This document shows positions 16,025 through 23,824 of a stretch of DNA of 29,070 nucleotides, piece by piece. Origin of the DNA: an uncultured Pirellula sp. (lineage in GTDB: Bacteria > Planctomycetota > Planctomycetia > Pirellulales > Pirellulaceae). Location of the stretch: contig CAILTZ010000174.1 of NCBI GenBank assembly GCA_903837255.1, positions 1 to 29,070 on the forward strand, read 5' to 3'. The first letter of the stretch is position 1, and the number at the start of each line of letters is the position of its first letter. A program made the position numbers and the translations under genes. Under the pieces are notes generated by a model, which saw nothing but the letters and a program-made list of their open reading frames with translations, was not told where the DNA came from and made no database searches.

Positions 16025-17914
16025 ATGGCGAACCCAACGAAGAACAGCAAAGCCCATCCAGTCCCAGGAACCAATCTACCCGCCTTTTGCTTTGATACCA
16101 TCCAGGAACTCTCGCATTATGCCGCTCACATCGTGGCAGGGCTGATCCGCGAGCGAGCCGCCTTGGGCCAGCGCACCGTCATCGGCATGCCAGCCGGATC
16201 GACCCCGCTTACTACATTCCGAGAACTGATCCGTCTGCACCGCGAGGAGTCCCTGGACTTTAGCAGCGTCGAGCTGTTTCTCCTGGACGAATACTATGGT
16301 TTGCCAGCCGATAGCCCTCAGTCTCACCAAGCTTGGCTGCGGGAACATCTAACCCAGCATGTGAATATCCCTGAAAACCAAATGCACTGCCTCGATGGCA
16401 ATGTACCCGAGGAGCAGATCGACTCGCACGCTTTGCGATTCGACGAGGCGATCGAGCTCTCAGGTGGATTCGATCTGGTCCTCCTGGGAATCGGGATCAA
16501 CGGCCACATCGGGTTCAACGAACCCTTTTCTTCCAGGCGTAGCAAGACTCGTCTTTGCACGCTCGACTCGGTCACCCGCCGAGGTGTCGCCAGCGACTTC
16601 TTTGGCGAAGACAACGTACCTAGCGAGGCATTGACGGTGGGCTTGAGCAGCATCCTGGCGGCACGCCGCATTCTGCTCTTGGCCCTCGGTGAGCACAAAT
16701 CCAAGATCGTTGCCGAGACGCTCGAGGGCTCTGCGACCGAGCGTCTCCCGGCCTCGCTCCTTCAAGAGCACGCCGATGTCCGAGCCCTGATCGATACCCC
16801 TGCGGCTGCGAACCTCAAAGGGATCGCCACACCTTGGCTTTTGCACCACGTGCAATGGACCAACGAGATGACCAAACGGGCGACGCTGTGGCTCTGTCAA
16901 AAGACCGGCAAGCCTCTGCTGAAACTCACCGATGAGGATTTCCGAAACAACGAGCTGCACGAGCTGCTGTGGAAACAGGGCAGCGCAGAAAAGCTGTCCG
17001 AAAAGGTCTTTCATTGGATGATGAAGACCATCGAACCGCACCCTGCGGGCAAGGAACTCAAATCCGCCTTGTGCTTTAGCCCTCACCCCGACGACGATGT
17101 CATCAGCATGGGAGGGACACTAATTCGATTGATCCAGGACAAGCACAACGTCCATATCGCTTACATGACCTCAGGGAATATCGCCGTGTTTGACCACGAC
17201 GCCCGCATGGTCGCCGACTTGGTCTGCGAATACAACCGACTCTTTGAGATCGATAGCGAAAAGTCCTCGCAAATGGCCAGTGCGATTCGAGCCGATCTGC
17301 AGCGCAAATCCCCGGGCCAACCCGACTCCGAATCCATCCTCAACATCAAAGGTCTCATCCGCAAGAACGAAGCTCGTGCCGGGGCTCTATCGATCGGCTG
17401 CCCTGAGTCCAACCTACACTTTTTAGACCTGCCATTTTATCGTACTGGGACGATCGCCAAAAAACCGGTGGGACCAGAAGACATCGCGATCATCGATGAA
17501 CTGCTCAGACGTTTGCGGCCAGACCAAATCTATGTCGCAGGCGATCTAGCCGACCCACACGGCACGCACCGCGTGTGCGCCGAAGCCATCTTCACCGTCC
17601 TGCTGGATTGGAAGGCTCGCGGTGAACCGATCCCCGAGGTCCTCATGTACCGTGGGGCCTGGCAAGAATACCCGCTCCACGAAATCGAGATCGCCGTGCC
17701 ACTTAGCCCCAGCGATCTAGCCCTCAAACGCAACGCGATCTTCATGCACGAAAGCCAAAAGGACAAAGCCCTCTTCCCAGGAAGCGATCCTCGCGAGTTT
17801 TGGCAACGGGCCGAAGACAGAAACCGTGGTACGGCCGACAATTACAATAAACTCGGCCTGCCAGAGTACTTGGCCATCGAAGCATTCGTCCGCTGGAAAG
17901 GCCTGCCAATCTGA
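16025..17914 (+). CDS. NagB-type glucosamine-6-phosphate deaminase fused to a PIG-L deacetylase domain
   Basis: This 629-aa two-domain protein starts with a NagB-type sugar-phosphate isomerase/deaminase (about 20-265). It shows PAGST (56-60), LDEYYG (87-92) and GINGHIGFNEP (157-167, with catalytic-type His161 and Glu166). After a helical linker comes a PIG-L/LmbE deacetylase domain (about 345-620), with zinc-site PHPDDD (353-358) and DPHGTH (511-515). The first domain should convert glucosamine-6-phosphate to fructose-6-phosphate and ammonia. The second would remove an N-acetyl group from an amino sugar, so the fusion could do both steps of amino-sugar breakdown. Similar fusions occur in Bacteroidetes, from memory. 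No signal peptide, so cytoplasmic. There is no evident ribosome site; ATG 16025 is the first plausible start. Confidence 0.9.
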   Translation: MANPTKNSKAHPVPGTNLPAFCFDTIQELSHYAAHIVAGLIRERAALGQRTVIGMPAGSTPLTTFRELIRLHREESLDFSSVELFLLDEYYGLPADSPQSHQAWLREHLTQHVNIPENQMHCLDGNVPEEQIDSHALRFDEAIELSGGFDLVLLGIGINGHIGFNEPFSSRRSKTRLCTLDSVTRRGVASDFFGEDNVPSEALTVGLSSILAARRILLLALGEHKSKIVAETLEGSATERLPASLLQEHADVRALIDTPAAANLKGIATPWLLHHVQWTNEMTKRATLWLCQKTGKPLLKLTDEDFRNNELHELLWKQGSAEKLSEKVFHWMMKTIEPHPAGKELKSALCFSPHPDDDVISMGGTLIRLIQDKHNVHIAYMTSGNIAVFDHDARMVADLVCEYNRLFEIDSEKSSQMASAIRADLQRKSPGQPDSESILNIKGLIRKNEARAGALSIGCPESNLHFLDLPFYRTGTIAKKPVGPEDIAIIDELLRRLRPDQIYVAGDLADPHGTHRVCAEAIFTVLLDWKARGEPIPEVLMYRGAWQEYPLHEIEIAVPLSPSDLALKRNAIFMHESQKDKALFPGSDPREFWQRAEDRNRGTADNYNKLGLPEYLAIEAFVRWKGLPI

Positions 17915-17921
17915 GTGGAAA

Positions 17922-17948
17922 ATAGGACGTATAGGACGTATAGGACGT
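17922..17948. repeat. Three tandem copies of ATAGGACGT
   Basis: Three exact 9-bp units run back to back just past the NagB/PIG-L stop, then a T-run (17950-17955). The arrangement could help transcript ending, but the units do not form a strong hairpin. Confidence 0.85.
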
Positions 17949-18064
17949 ATTTTTTCTCTGAGAAGTGTTGGAGCTGACTTCGCTATTGATTTTACCCCTT
18001 CTTTTCTGCTATCTGCTTTGGTATGTGGTTTCTCGGACTTCGTAACGACACCTGCCAAAATGGG

Positions 18065-19528
18065 ATGCAGATGACTGGCAATCGATCGATACTTTTGAGC
18101 TCGGTCGCTTGGCTGCTCTTAACCGTTGACCTCGCGTTTTGCCAAACTGAGCCGGCCACAGTTCAGCTTAAACTCAACGAAAACTCCCTAGATCCACAGG
18201 TCATCACGGCAAGCTCGATCGAGCCGGCCAAGGAACTCACACTCCCGGCAAACCAGCCCCCTTCCTCGCTCTCCGAACAAGCCACTGCACCGGAGCTGCA
18301 AGAGGGACTCACCCCCCAGTTTTTTTATCTCCAAGCCCCAGCCCCTAGCGTGCCGAGTTCCAAAGAGCCCGCCGGTGGCGGAGTGTTATTGCAAAGCGGT
18401 GCTGGACAGCTGAGAGTCTCCGGTGCAGTTTCGCTTTTAGGTGTGTACGGTTCAGACCGAACGTATGTTCCATGGACCCCACTTTTCATGTTGCCCCCAT
18501 CGCTCTTCGGAGGCGATACGCCGACCTTCGAAGCCCATGCCAGGCAATCGAACTTGCAGTTCCTCTACAGCGGTCCCGAAGTCGCCGGCTGGCAGACTGG
18601 TGCGTTCGGTAAGTTCTACTTCACCAGCTCGAGCCTGACATCAGATATCTATGGGTTCATGCCCATCGTCACATTTGCCGAAGCTCGCAACGAAACCTTT
18701 CGATTCGCTGCAGGGCTTCAACCCGACCTGTTCGCTCCCCGCGACCCCATCGTCATCCCCATGACCCTCATGGGTGGTACAGGAAACGCAGGAACCTTTC
18801 GCGGGCAACTGCGAGCAGAAGCGTTCTGGAAACCCAACGATGCCTTCCAAGCCACTTTGCAGACGGCCCTTAGCGATCCGATCTCGACGGTGCTGATCGA
18901 TTCGAGGCGTCGGACGACCGAGTCCGATGGCATTCCGAACTTCGAGGTCCGAGGAGTACTGGGTTTTGGAGAGATCGAGCCGCTAGCCGGTGGCCGCAAG
19001 GAGCGGCCTTTGGAACTGGCCGTGGCCGGATTGGTCGGTCGGATCCGCAACGCACAGATCCTCTACAGCCTCGAGGACATCGACCCGAACATCCCGATCC
19101 GTTCGATCATGGACATCGGTGGCATGTCGGTTGACGGCAAGGTCAATTTGACCGATCGGCTGGGGATCATCGGCGAGGGGTATTTTGGCCAAGGCTTGGG
19201 GAATTACGCCGGGACGATTTTCCAGACGTTCAACTCCGAGACCTACCGGGCCATCCGAGGCCAGGGGGGCTTTTTGGAGGCCTTTATGTACATGACCAAC
19301 CGTCTCCATTTGCACGTTGGCTACGGGGTCGACGCAGCTTTGCGTAGGGATTTGCCTGCCAGCGCTGGGGCGATTGCACGGAATTCAGCCTATTACGGGT
19401 CCCTTTTTTGGGACCTCACCCCGATGTTCCAGTACAGCGTCCAAGTCGACTACCGGGAGACCGATTATGCGGTTTTGAGCGACAATTCCGGGTGGATTGT
19501 GTACAACCAATTCGCCTTCCGTTTTTAG
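18065..19528 (+). CDS. Outer-membrane beta-barrel protein, DcaP-like porin
   Basis: This 487-aa exported protein has a signal peptide (SILLSSVAWLLLTVDLAFC, then QTEP) and a Pro/Ser-rich linker to about residue 110. Then come many alternating amphipathic strands: QLRVSGAVSLLGVYGS, HARQSNLQFLYSG, TGAFGKFYF, and a final WIVYNQFAFRF. The terminal Phe and aromatic-alternating last strand are the standard outer-membrane barrel signature. The HARQSNLQF segment resembles DcaP-type porins, so passive uptake of small carboxylates or sugars is possible; the substrate cannot be read. The start is ATG 18065 or 18071; upstream ATG 18023 would put 14 unlikely residues before the signal peptide. It is a single gene, followed by a tRNA. 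Confidence 0.75.
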   Translation: MQMTGNRSILLSSVAWLLLTVDLAFCQTEPATVQLKLNENSLDPQVITASSIEPAKELTLPANQPPSSLSEQATAPELQEGLTPQFFYLQAPAPSVPSSKEPAGGGVLLQSGAGQLRVSGAVSLLGVYGSDRTYVPWTPLFMLPPSLFGGDTPTFEAHARQSNLQFLYSGPEVAGWQTGAFGKFYFTSSSLTSDIYGFMPIVTFAEARNETFRFAAGLQPDLFAPRDPIVIPMTLMGGTGNAGTFRGQLRAEAFWKPNDAFQATLQTALSDPISTVLIDSRRRTTESDGIPNFEVRGVLGFGEIEPLAGGRKERPLELAVAGLVGRIRNAQILYSLEDIDPNIPIRSIMDIGGMSVDGKVNLTDRLGIIGEGYFGQGLGNYAGTIFQTFNSETYRAIRGQGGFLEAFMYMTNRLHLHVGYGVDAALRRDLPASAGAIARNSAYYGSLFWDLTPMFQYSVQVDYRETDYAVLSDNSGWIVYNQFAFRF

Positions 19529-19552
19529 CCCCCAGTTTTGACCCGCCAGAGC

Positions 19553-19580
19553 TTGATTCAACCTCCATCGACGCTATACT
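19553..19580 (+). promoter_or_regulatory. Promoter for tRNA-Asp
   Basis: TTGATT (19553-19558) and TATACT (19575-19580) are spaced by 16 bases, a good sigma-70 pattern. The predicted start near 19587 leaves a 70-base leader before the mature tRNA; the leader contains a small hairpin (CCTGTC 19619-19624 with GACAGG 19635-19640). Confidence 0.55.
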
Positions 19581-19656
19581 ATCGCGTCCCAAAGCGAGAC
19601 AAATCTTGGTTAGGAACGCCTGTCGACTCTTGAAGACAGGATTCTTTGGTTCAACC

Positions 19657-19730
19657 GGGGTCGTAGCTCAATTGGTTAGAGCACCGGACTGTCGATCCGG
19701 AGGTTGCGGGTTCGAGCCCCGTCGACCTCG
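19657..19730 (+). tRNA. tRNA-Asp (anticodon GTC)
   Basis: The 74-base sequence folds as a complete cloverleaf. Acceptor GGGGTCG pairs with CGACCTC (one G-T pair), discriminator base G. The anticodon arm is CCGGA-CTGTCGA-TCCGG with GTC at the anticodon. The T-arm is GCGGG-TTCGAGC-CCCGT, with one terminal G-T pair. The D-loop has the usual TTGGTTAGA. The CCA end is not encoded; CTTTTT follows directly and may end transcription. Confidence 0.98.
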
Positions 19731-19755
19731 CTTTTTGGGGGGGATTTTTTGAGGG

Positions 19756-20217
19756 GTGTCCCAAACGCCGCCGGTAGCGGAAGTGAAAACCGCGAAGTTA
19801 GGCAAAACACCAAGGCGACCGCCCGTGAACAATCTTACACCTAGCGAAATTGAACATGTATGCGACAAGCTCAACCTTGCGAGCTTCTCCGTGCTTACCC
19901 AAACCGATCAAGAGATCATCGGTCAAGGGAAGAGATTGGTTGAGCTCTCAGGTGCTGATCTAGGCTCTCTATCGGGTGTTTTTACCGAGTTGCCCCTTGA
20001 GGTCACTGTCAAGGCACCAGTCGCTGGCGCAGGGCTTGACATCCGATGCACGGAAATCTCACCCCAGGACATTCAGGAGGCTATCTCGCACCTCAAGCGT
20101 CTGGAGGCTCGAGGGCAAATCGCGATCGATTCCAACGATCTAACGCCTGGTGCAACTCATGAACTAAAGACCGACGAAGCGGGCCGAAGGATTCTCGTTC
20201 GACGTCGCTACTCCTGA
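19756..20217 (+). CDS. Unknown 153-aa protein whose tail resembles the neighbouring metallopeptidase
   Basis: The family was not recognised. The frame opens with GTG 19756, 25 bases after tRNA-Asp, behind GAGG at very short spacing; a second GTG at 19825 is the other option, as no ATG is available. Residues 25-75 look helical (LTPSEIEHVCDKLNLASF). The C-terminal 50 residues (ISPQDIQEAISHLKRLEARGQIAID, then DLTPGATHELK and GRRILVRRRY) resemble the last 60 residues of the metallopeptidase encoded convergently at 20585-22090. Shared positions include DL..G.TH, G(R/Q)(R/K).L and R.R(Y/F). No signal peptide or membrane helix, so cytoplasmic. It may be a partner, regulator or substrate of that peptidase; this is inference from the shared tail and proximity. 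Confidence 0.6.
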   Translation: MSQTPPVAEVKTAKLGKTPRRPPVNNLTPSEIEHVCDKLNLASFSVLTQTDQEIIGQGKRLVELSGADLGSLSGVFTELPLEVTVKAPVAGAGLDIRCTEISPQDIQEAISHLKRLEARGQIAIDSNDLTPGATHELKTDEAGRRILVRRRYS

Positions 20218-20263
20218 GCTTAAAGTGCTTCGAGTTCTGGCTCACACCCAGTCGGATTCTATC

Positions 20264-20302
20264 GTGCTCGTGCTCAGCGCAGCGGTGCTCGTGCTCGTGC
20301 TC
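20264..20302. repeat. GTGCTC hexamer array
   Basis: There are two GTGCTC units (20264-20275), a 9-base spacer, then three units (20285-20302). The array is the reverse complement of the GAGCAC units 166 bases further on. Confidence 0.85.
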
Positions 20303-20467
20303 GATCGGCTTTCTAGACTCGCGGTATGGCGGCTTCCGCCGCGACTATCAGATCCATCCTTTGATTCCATCGTCCGTGACTCCCTCTCGCCGTCCTCTCG
20401 ATACGAAAATCCAGCCCGGTCGTGAATTGAGCATCGCGGAATGCTACAATCGAGAAGTTCAGCGATC

Positions 20468-20491
20468 GAGTACGAGTACGAGCACGAGCAC
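20468..20491. repeat. GAGTAC/GAGCAC hexamer array
   Basis: Two GAGTAC units are followed by two GAGCAC units. The GAGCAC part is complementary to the GTGCTC array at 20264-20302, so the two arrays form an inverted pair around about 165 bases. Confidence 0.85.
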
Positions 20492-20516
20492 GAAAGACAG
20501 TCAGAACAAAACTATG

Positions 20517-20574
20517 CACCGAAGTGGCCATCGGCGGCGCTTGATGCGGTAACTTTTTTGGCGGCCACTCGGTG
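20517..20574 (-). terminator. Long imperfect hairpin behind the metallopeptidase gene
   Basis: CACCGAAGTGGCC (20517-20529) pairs with GGCCACTCGGTG (20563-20574), a 12-bp stem with one bulged base. It lies 11 bases past the minus-strand metallopeptidase stop and is followed on that strand by a T-rich tract (AGTTTTGTTCT). It could end that transcript. It also looks like a dispersed palindromic repeat, so termination may be secondary. Confidence 0.45.
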
Positions 20575-20584
20575 ATGGTCGCCG

Positions 20585-22090
20585 TTAGCTACAAGCAAAG
20601 CGGACACGGAGCAACGTCTTTTGGCCACGGACATCGCGCACCTGATGCGTGATGCCACTTGGCAAATCTTTCAGCGATGCGACCATTGAACGCCCCGCAG
20701 TCTTGGAGGACTCAAAACTGATCCTACCGTGTTTGACCAGCGAATCGACGTAATTGATAACATCTTTGTCGGTATTGATTGGATTGGAAACATGCCCCAT
20801 GACGCAAAGGGCATTGTGCGAGCGACCAACCAGTGCCACTTGGGCCGCTGATGCAACGACCCCTTCTAGCTTTTTGTGGCAAGCATCGAGCGAAACGATT
20901 CGCTGATGGATCGCTTCCTGCATTTCGCGACCGGCAAGCTTGATTTTTGAAATGCTGAGTTTGTTCGAGACCGCACCGATCAAACCTCGCAGTTCCCTCT
21001 TTGCGGTGGTTGTCATATCCGCGTCCGTCGCGTTTTGGATCCCTTTCTTTTTCGTGGCTCCAGAAGTCGCTGCCGTGGCGGCAAAAGCCGCTGAGGGGGC
21101 AAGGGTGATGCTAGAACCTAGGGCCAGGTTATGCCGTTGAAATGCATCGCTAACTGCGGCTCGATTGGCTCCCCCGTTGTCTTGCCCATCCGCCAAAATC
21201 ATAAAGCGTCCGACTTCGCGAAAGAACTCCATTCGTTGCGGGGCGCTTTGTATCCCCTTAACCAAAAGTTTTCCAGCGATCTGGGTAGCGGCCAGTAGAT
21301 TGCCCTCGGTTTGCGATGCCATACCACTAAAAATGTTCACGATCGTGTCGTAGAAACAACCGCTAAAAATTTGTCCAAAGCTGTGCTCTTCGAAGATCAA
21401 CTTTCCCGGGCCGCCGTCGGTCGGAAGGGAGCCCTGTGGTCCCCATTCAAAGTCATTTCGAGCACGCCTCGGAGCAGCGGCGTTGATTCCAGGAACGGCT
21501 TTGCTGATCGCCTCGGAGATCTCTTCAGCCAATGCCTCCACGGAGTTACTGCTGGATATTTTTGACAGGATAGCAACTCGGCTCTCCTTGTCCTGTAGCG
21601 CCGTGATGATCGCGACGCAATCTCCAAAGGCTTCGTGGAATGCGTTCACTTCAAAGCGGCTCGAATCCCAAAGATCTGGACGTATCGCGTCAAGGAACGC
21701 ATGCCCTGCCTCATGTGCAACGACGTCCGTACTGGCACCGGAGAAGTAGGTCTTCGAAGCGATCTTCTGGCGAAAAAAATTCAATCCCAAGCGATCGTAA
21801 TAAGCATTTAAATCCTCACCCCTATCCGGGAGCACCTTGAGCGTATCTCCCACCTGCCACCGTGAGAAGTTGCCGGATATCTCTTCCCACGCAGCGATGG
21901 ATGCCAGGGCTGCTTCTCGGCACTGCCAATACAAAAATTCGGGCGTACCCACCGGATACTCGCCCTCTGCGACCGCACCCTGAACACTCAACTTGGCTTT
22001 GCCGGCCCCTCGATCTGCTCTGGGCTTGACCACTCGCATTGGGAAATCGTTTTGGACCAAAGGATCATTGGGGATGAAATGGATTGGCAT
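20585..22090 (-). CDS. Cytoplasmic zinc metallopeptidase (gluzincin, M4/M36-like active site)
   Basis: This 501-aa protein has HEAGH (126-130; two zinc His and the catalytic Glu127). FHEAFGD (151-157) supplies the third ligand Glu153 and the trailing Asp seen in thermolysin-type enzymes. EEHSFGQIFSG (234-244) with His236 sits where M4 enzymes keep a transition-state His. The N-terminal 110 residues include LYWQCREAALASIAAWEE and the DLNAYYDR segment. No signal peptide is present, unlike secreted M4 enzymes. Residues about 350-440 are helical, and the last 60 residues share a motif with the small protein at 19756-20217. The start at 22090 follows GAGG at good spacing; the longer frame to 22138 lacks one. 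Target protein unknown. Confidence 0.82.
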   Translation of the reverse strand: MPIHFIPNDPLVQNDFPMRVVKPRADRGAGKAKLSVQGAVAEGEYPVGTPEFLYWQCREAALASIAAWEEISGNFSRWQVGDTLKVLPDRGEDLNAYYDRLGLNFFRQKIASKTYFSGASTDVVAHEAGHAFLDAIRPDLWDSSRFEVNAFHEAFGDCVAIITALQDKESRVAILSKISSSNSVEALAEEISEAISKAVPGINAAAPRRARNDFEWGPQGSLPTDGGPGKLIFEEHSFGQIFSGCFYDTIVNIFSGMASQTEGNLLAATQIAGKLLVKGIQSAPQRMEFFREVGRFMILADGQDNGGANRAAVSDAFQRHNLALGSSITLAPSAAFAATAATSGATKKKGIQNATDADMTTTAKRELRGLIGAVSNKLSISKIKLAGREMQEAIHQRIVSLDACHKKLEGVVASAAQVALVGRSHNALCVMGHVSNPINTDKDVINYVDSLVKHGRISFESSKTAGRSMVASLKDLPSGITHQVRDVRGQKTLLRVRFACS

Positions 22091-22157
22091 TGATTCGCCT
22101 CGTCGGTTTACACAGAAAACAGTTCGACACTGATACAAGAACCTTCACGACATCGAA

Positions 22158-22163
22158 ATTATA
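22158..22163 (-). promoter_or_regulatory. -10-like box for the metallopeptidase gene
   Basis: On the minus strand an exact TATAAT lies about 68 bases before the start codon. A -35 at standard distance is not clear; TTGCGA is present but only 13 bases away. Confidence 0.3.
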
Positions 22164-22229
22164 AGCGACAGGAGAATCGCAACTGGCGCAGGTTTCGCCG
22201 AATTATTTGAGAATCAGTTGCATAACGCC

Positions 22230-23684
22230 CTAAGGCTTCAAATAGATCGGGCTCGTCAGGACCCAGCAGTGGGGCTGGCCCAAAAGCTCCAGCCACAGCT
22301 CGACGCGATAGTTGCCCGACCTGGTGACTTGCCAATCCAGAACCTCACCCTTGGACTCATGCACCAACTCCCCAACCACCAACTCCCCATACTCCACCCC
22401 ATCGCGATCGTCCTGCCCGCTTCGCATCACTTTCCAAGTGGCCTCAAGGGGCGATTGGCCCGCGAGTCGCAGCTTACCGGACTGTCCAATTTCCTCCCAA
22501 TCCAATCTCGCACCGAGCTCGTGTCGCGTCGAACCCTCCATGAGCGCAACATCCAATCCCTTGGCATCAGCCAACCAATCGAAAGCCACGAACGTTCGAC
22601 CCTCCTCAAGCGCCGTCCAGACGGCCTCTTGGGTCAAGTCGCTCACGAGCAAATGGGTGCCGGCATGCCTGAGGCTGTACTGATAACGATCCAACTGCAG
22701 CTTCAAAAGCTCATCCCCAGGCTTGGCCCCCTCGGGGATCTTCAGCACCGGCGCGACTAGCAAACGATCGAGCTTCAAAAGCTCCTCGCCCAACGCATCG
22801 GCGAGGATCACCTTGCCCTCCTGGCCCAAGACTACCTTAACGCCGACGTTTTGGTGCGCGTCGTTGGCCGCAATGCCCGTATGCGGTGCGATCAAACACA
22901 GCTCGTCGTATCGCTTGAGGTAATCGTCAGGATAAGCCTGTAGGGCCGAGAAGGCCTCCTGCGGATACTTGTCGATCAACTCCGCGGTCTTGATCAACCA
23001 CAGCGGATTTTTCATCGAATCGAGCATCCGCTTTTGCTTCTTGAAATCCGCATGGGTGTTGTAGATCTCGGTTCCCGTAAGCCCCTGGATCTGCCAGTCC
23101 ATCCGCTCTTCCAAATGAGACAAAAAGACATGCCCACCACGATTGCGCACAATCTGCGTGGTCTGCTGCGAATCGGCCGATTCGAATGGCCTGAGACTCA
23201 GCGTCGGATACACCAGCATCCCTTTCATCTCCGCACCCGGGATCAGCAGCACTCCGTCGCGAAGCCCTCGATGACCGTCGATGTAAAAATCTTTTTCTTT
23301 CGAAGGATGCTCGGTGAAAAGTAGAACTTCGGTCCCAGCACGTTTCGCCGCAGCCACAATGTCTTCGATTTTACCCCTCGAATCGTGCGACAACTCCGAA
23401 TGGACATGCAGGTTGGCCCGGACCTCTCGAAGCGGCCCAGGTCTTTCCAAGACCTTTCGTTGTGCGGCATACTTTTCGATCGTCTCGCGGACGGCCTGCA
23501 GGTTCTTTTTGGTCAAACGATCGACAGCGTCTGGGATCGGCGCACCGGTCCCAGCTCTATTGGGCCCAGCTGCCTTTGGCTCGATTTGGTTTTCTTGGTT
23601 TTCCGACGGGGCGTTTTGAGCCAACGCACCATCGCAAAGACTCATGAAAACCAGTAAAACAATCCCGACGATGCTCTTGCGCAC
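22230..23684 (-). CDS. Exported PHP-domain metal-dependent hydrolase
   Basis: This 484-aa protein has a signal peptide (SIVGIVLLVFMSLCDGALA, cleavage near residue 22) and a PHP-type fold. Metal-binding motifs appear in order: NLHVHSELSHDS (H93, H95, D101), LLFTEHPSKEK (E125, H126), PGAEM (E152), HVFLSHLEE (H190) and ANDAHQ (D275, H277). This family hydrolyses phosphoesters using two or three metal ions. The C-terminal 150 residues look like a beta-sandwich add-on. The expected location is the periplasm. It is a single gene, divergent from the YHYH-domain gene and separated from the metallopeptidase gene downstream by about 140 bases. The substrate is unknown. Confidence 0.82.
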   Translation of the reverse strand: MRKSIVGIVLLVFMSLCDGALAQNAPSENQENQIEPKAAGPNRAGTGAPIPDAVDRLTKKNLQAVRETIEKYAAQRKVLERPGPLREVRANLHVHSELSHDSRGKIEDIVAAAKRAGTEVLLFTEHPSKEKDFYIDGHRGLRDGVLLIPGAEMKGMLVYPTLSLRPFESADSQQTTQIVRNRGGHVFLSHLEERMDWQIQGLTGTEIYNTHADFKKQKRMLDSMKNPLWLIKTAELIDKYPQEAFSALQAYPDDYLKRYDELCLIAPHTGIAANDAHQNVGVKVVLGQEGKVILADALGEELLKLDRLLVAPVLKIPEGAKPGDELLKLQLDRYQYSLRHAGTHLLVSDLTQEAVWTALEEGRTFVAFDWLADAKGLDVALMEGSTRHELGARLDWEEIGQSGKLRLAGQSPLEATWKVMRSGQDDRDGVEYGELVVGELVHESKGEVLDWQVTRSGNYRVELWLELLGQPHCWVLTSPIYLKP

Positions 23685-23824
23685 GCTTCAAATCCCCCAC
23701 CTATCCAGATCGCAAAAACCCGTTTTTTCGCTTGCTATATCGTAACCTATTTGCATCCTATGGGTTAAGGAATCAAGTCAATGATCCGCCCAGGTTGGTT
23801 TTTAGGTTCTACGGGAGTTGCCGC

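Larger units (their letters stand above)
20218..20584. other. Repeat-rich gene-free gap between convergent genes
   Basis: This gap holds two hexamer arrays in opposite orientation (20264-20302 and 20468-20491) and a long imperfect hairpin (20517-20574). The short frames inside it look like by-products of the repeats. Such combinations of GAGCAC arrays and a hairpin starting ATGCACCGA recur in planctomycete genomes as far as I recall. Confidence 0.6.

Noticed and set aside
17922..17948. CRISPR-like repeats
   Set aside because: The 9-bp units are directly adjacent without spacers and no cas gene is present.
18065..18133. Lipoprotein signal in the outer-membrane barrel (LAFC)
   Set aside because: Phe directly before the Cys does not fit the lipobox, which needs a small residue there; an ordinary signal peptide is more likely.
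19657..22229. Genomic island integrated at tRNA-Asp
   Set aside because: No integrase was seen, and no repeat of the tRNA 3' end could be found downstream within the window.
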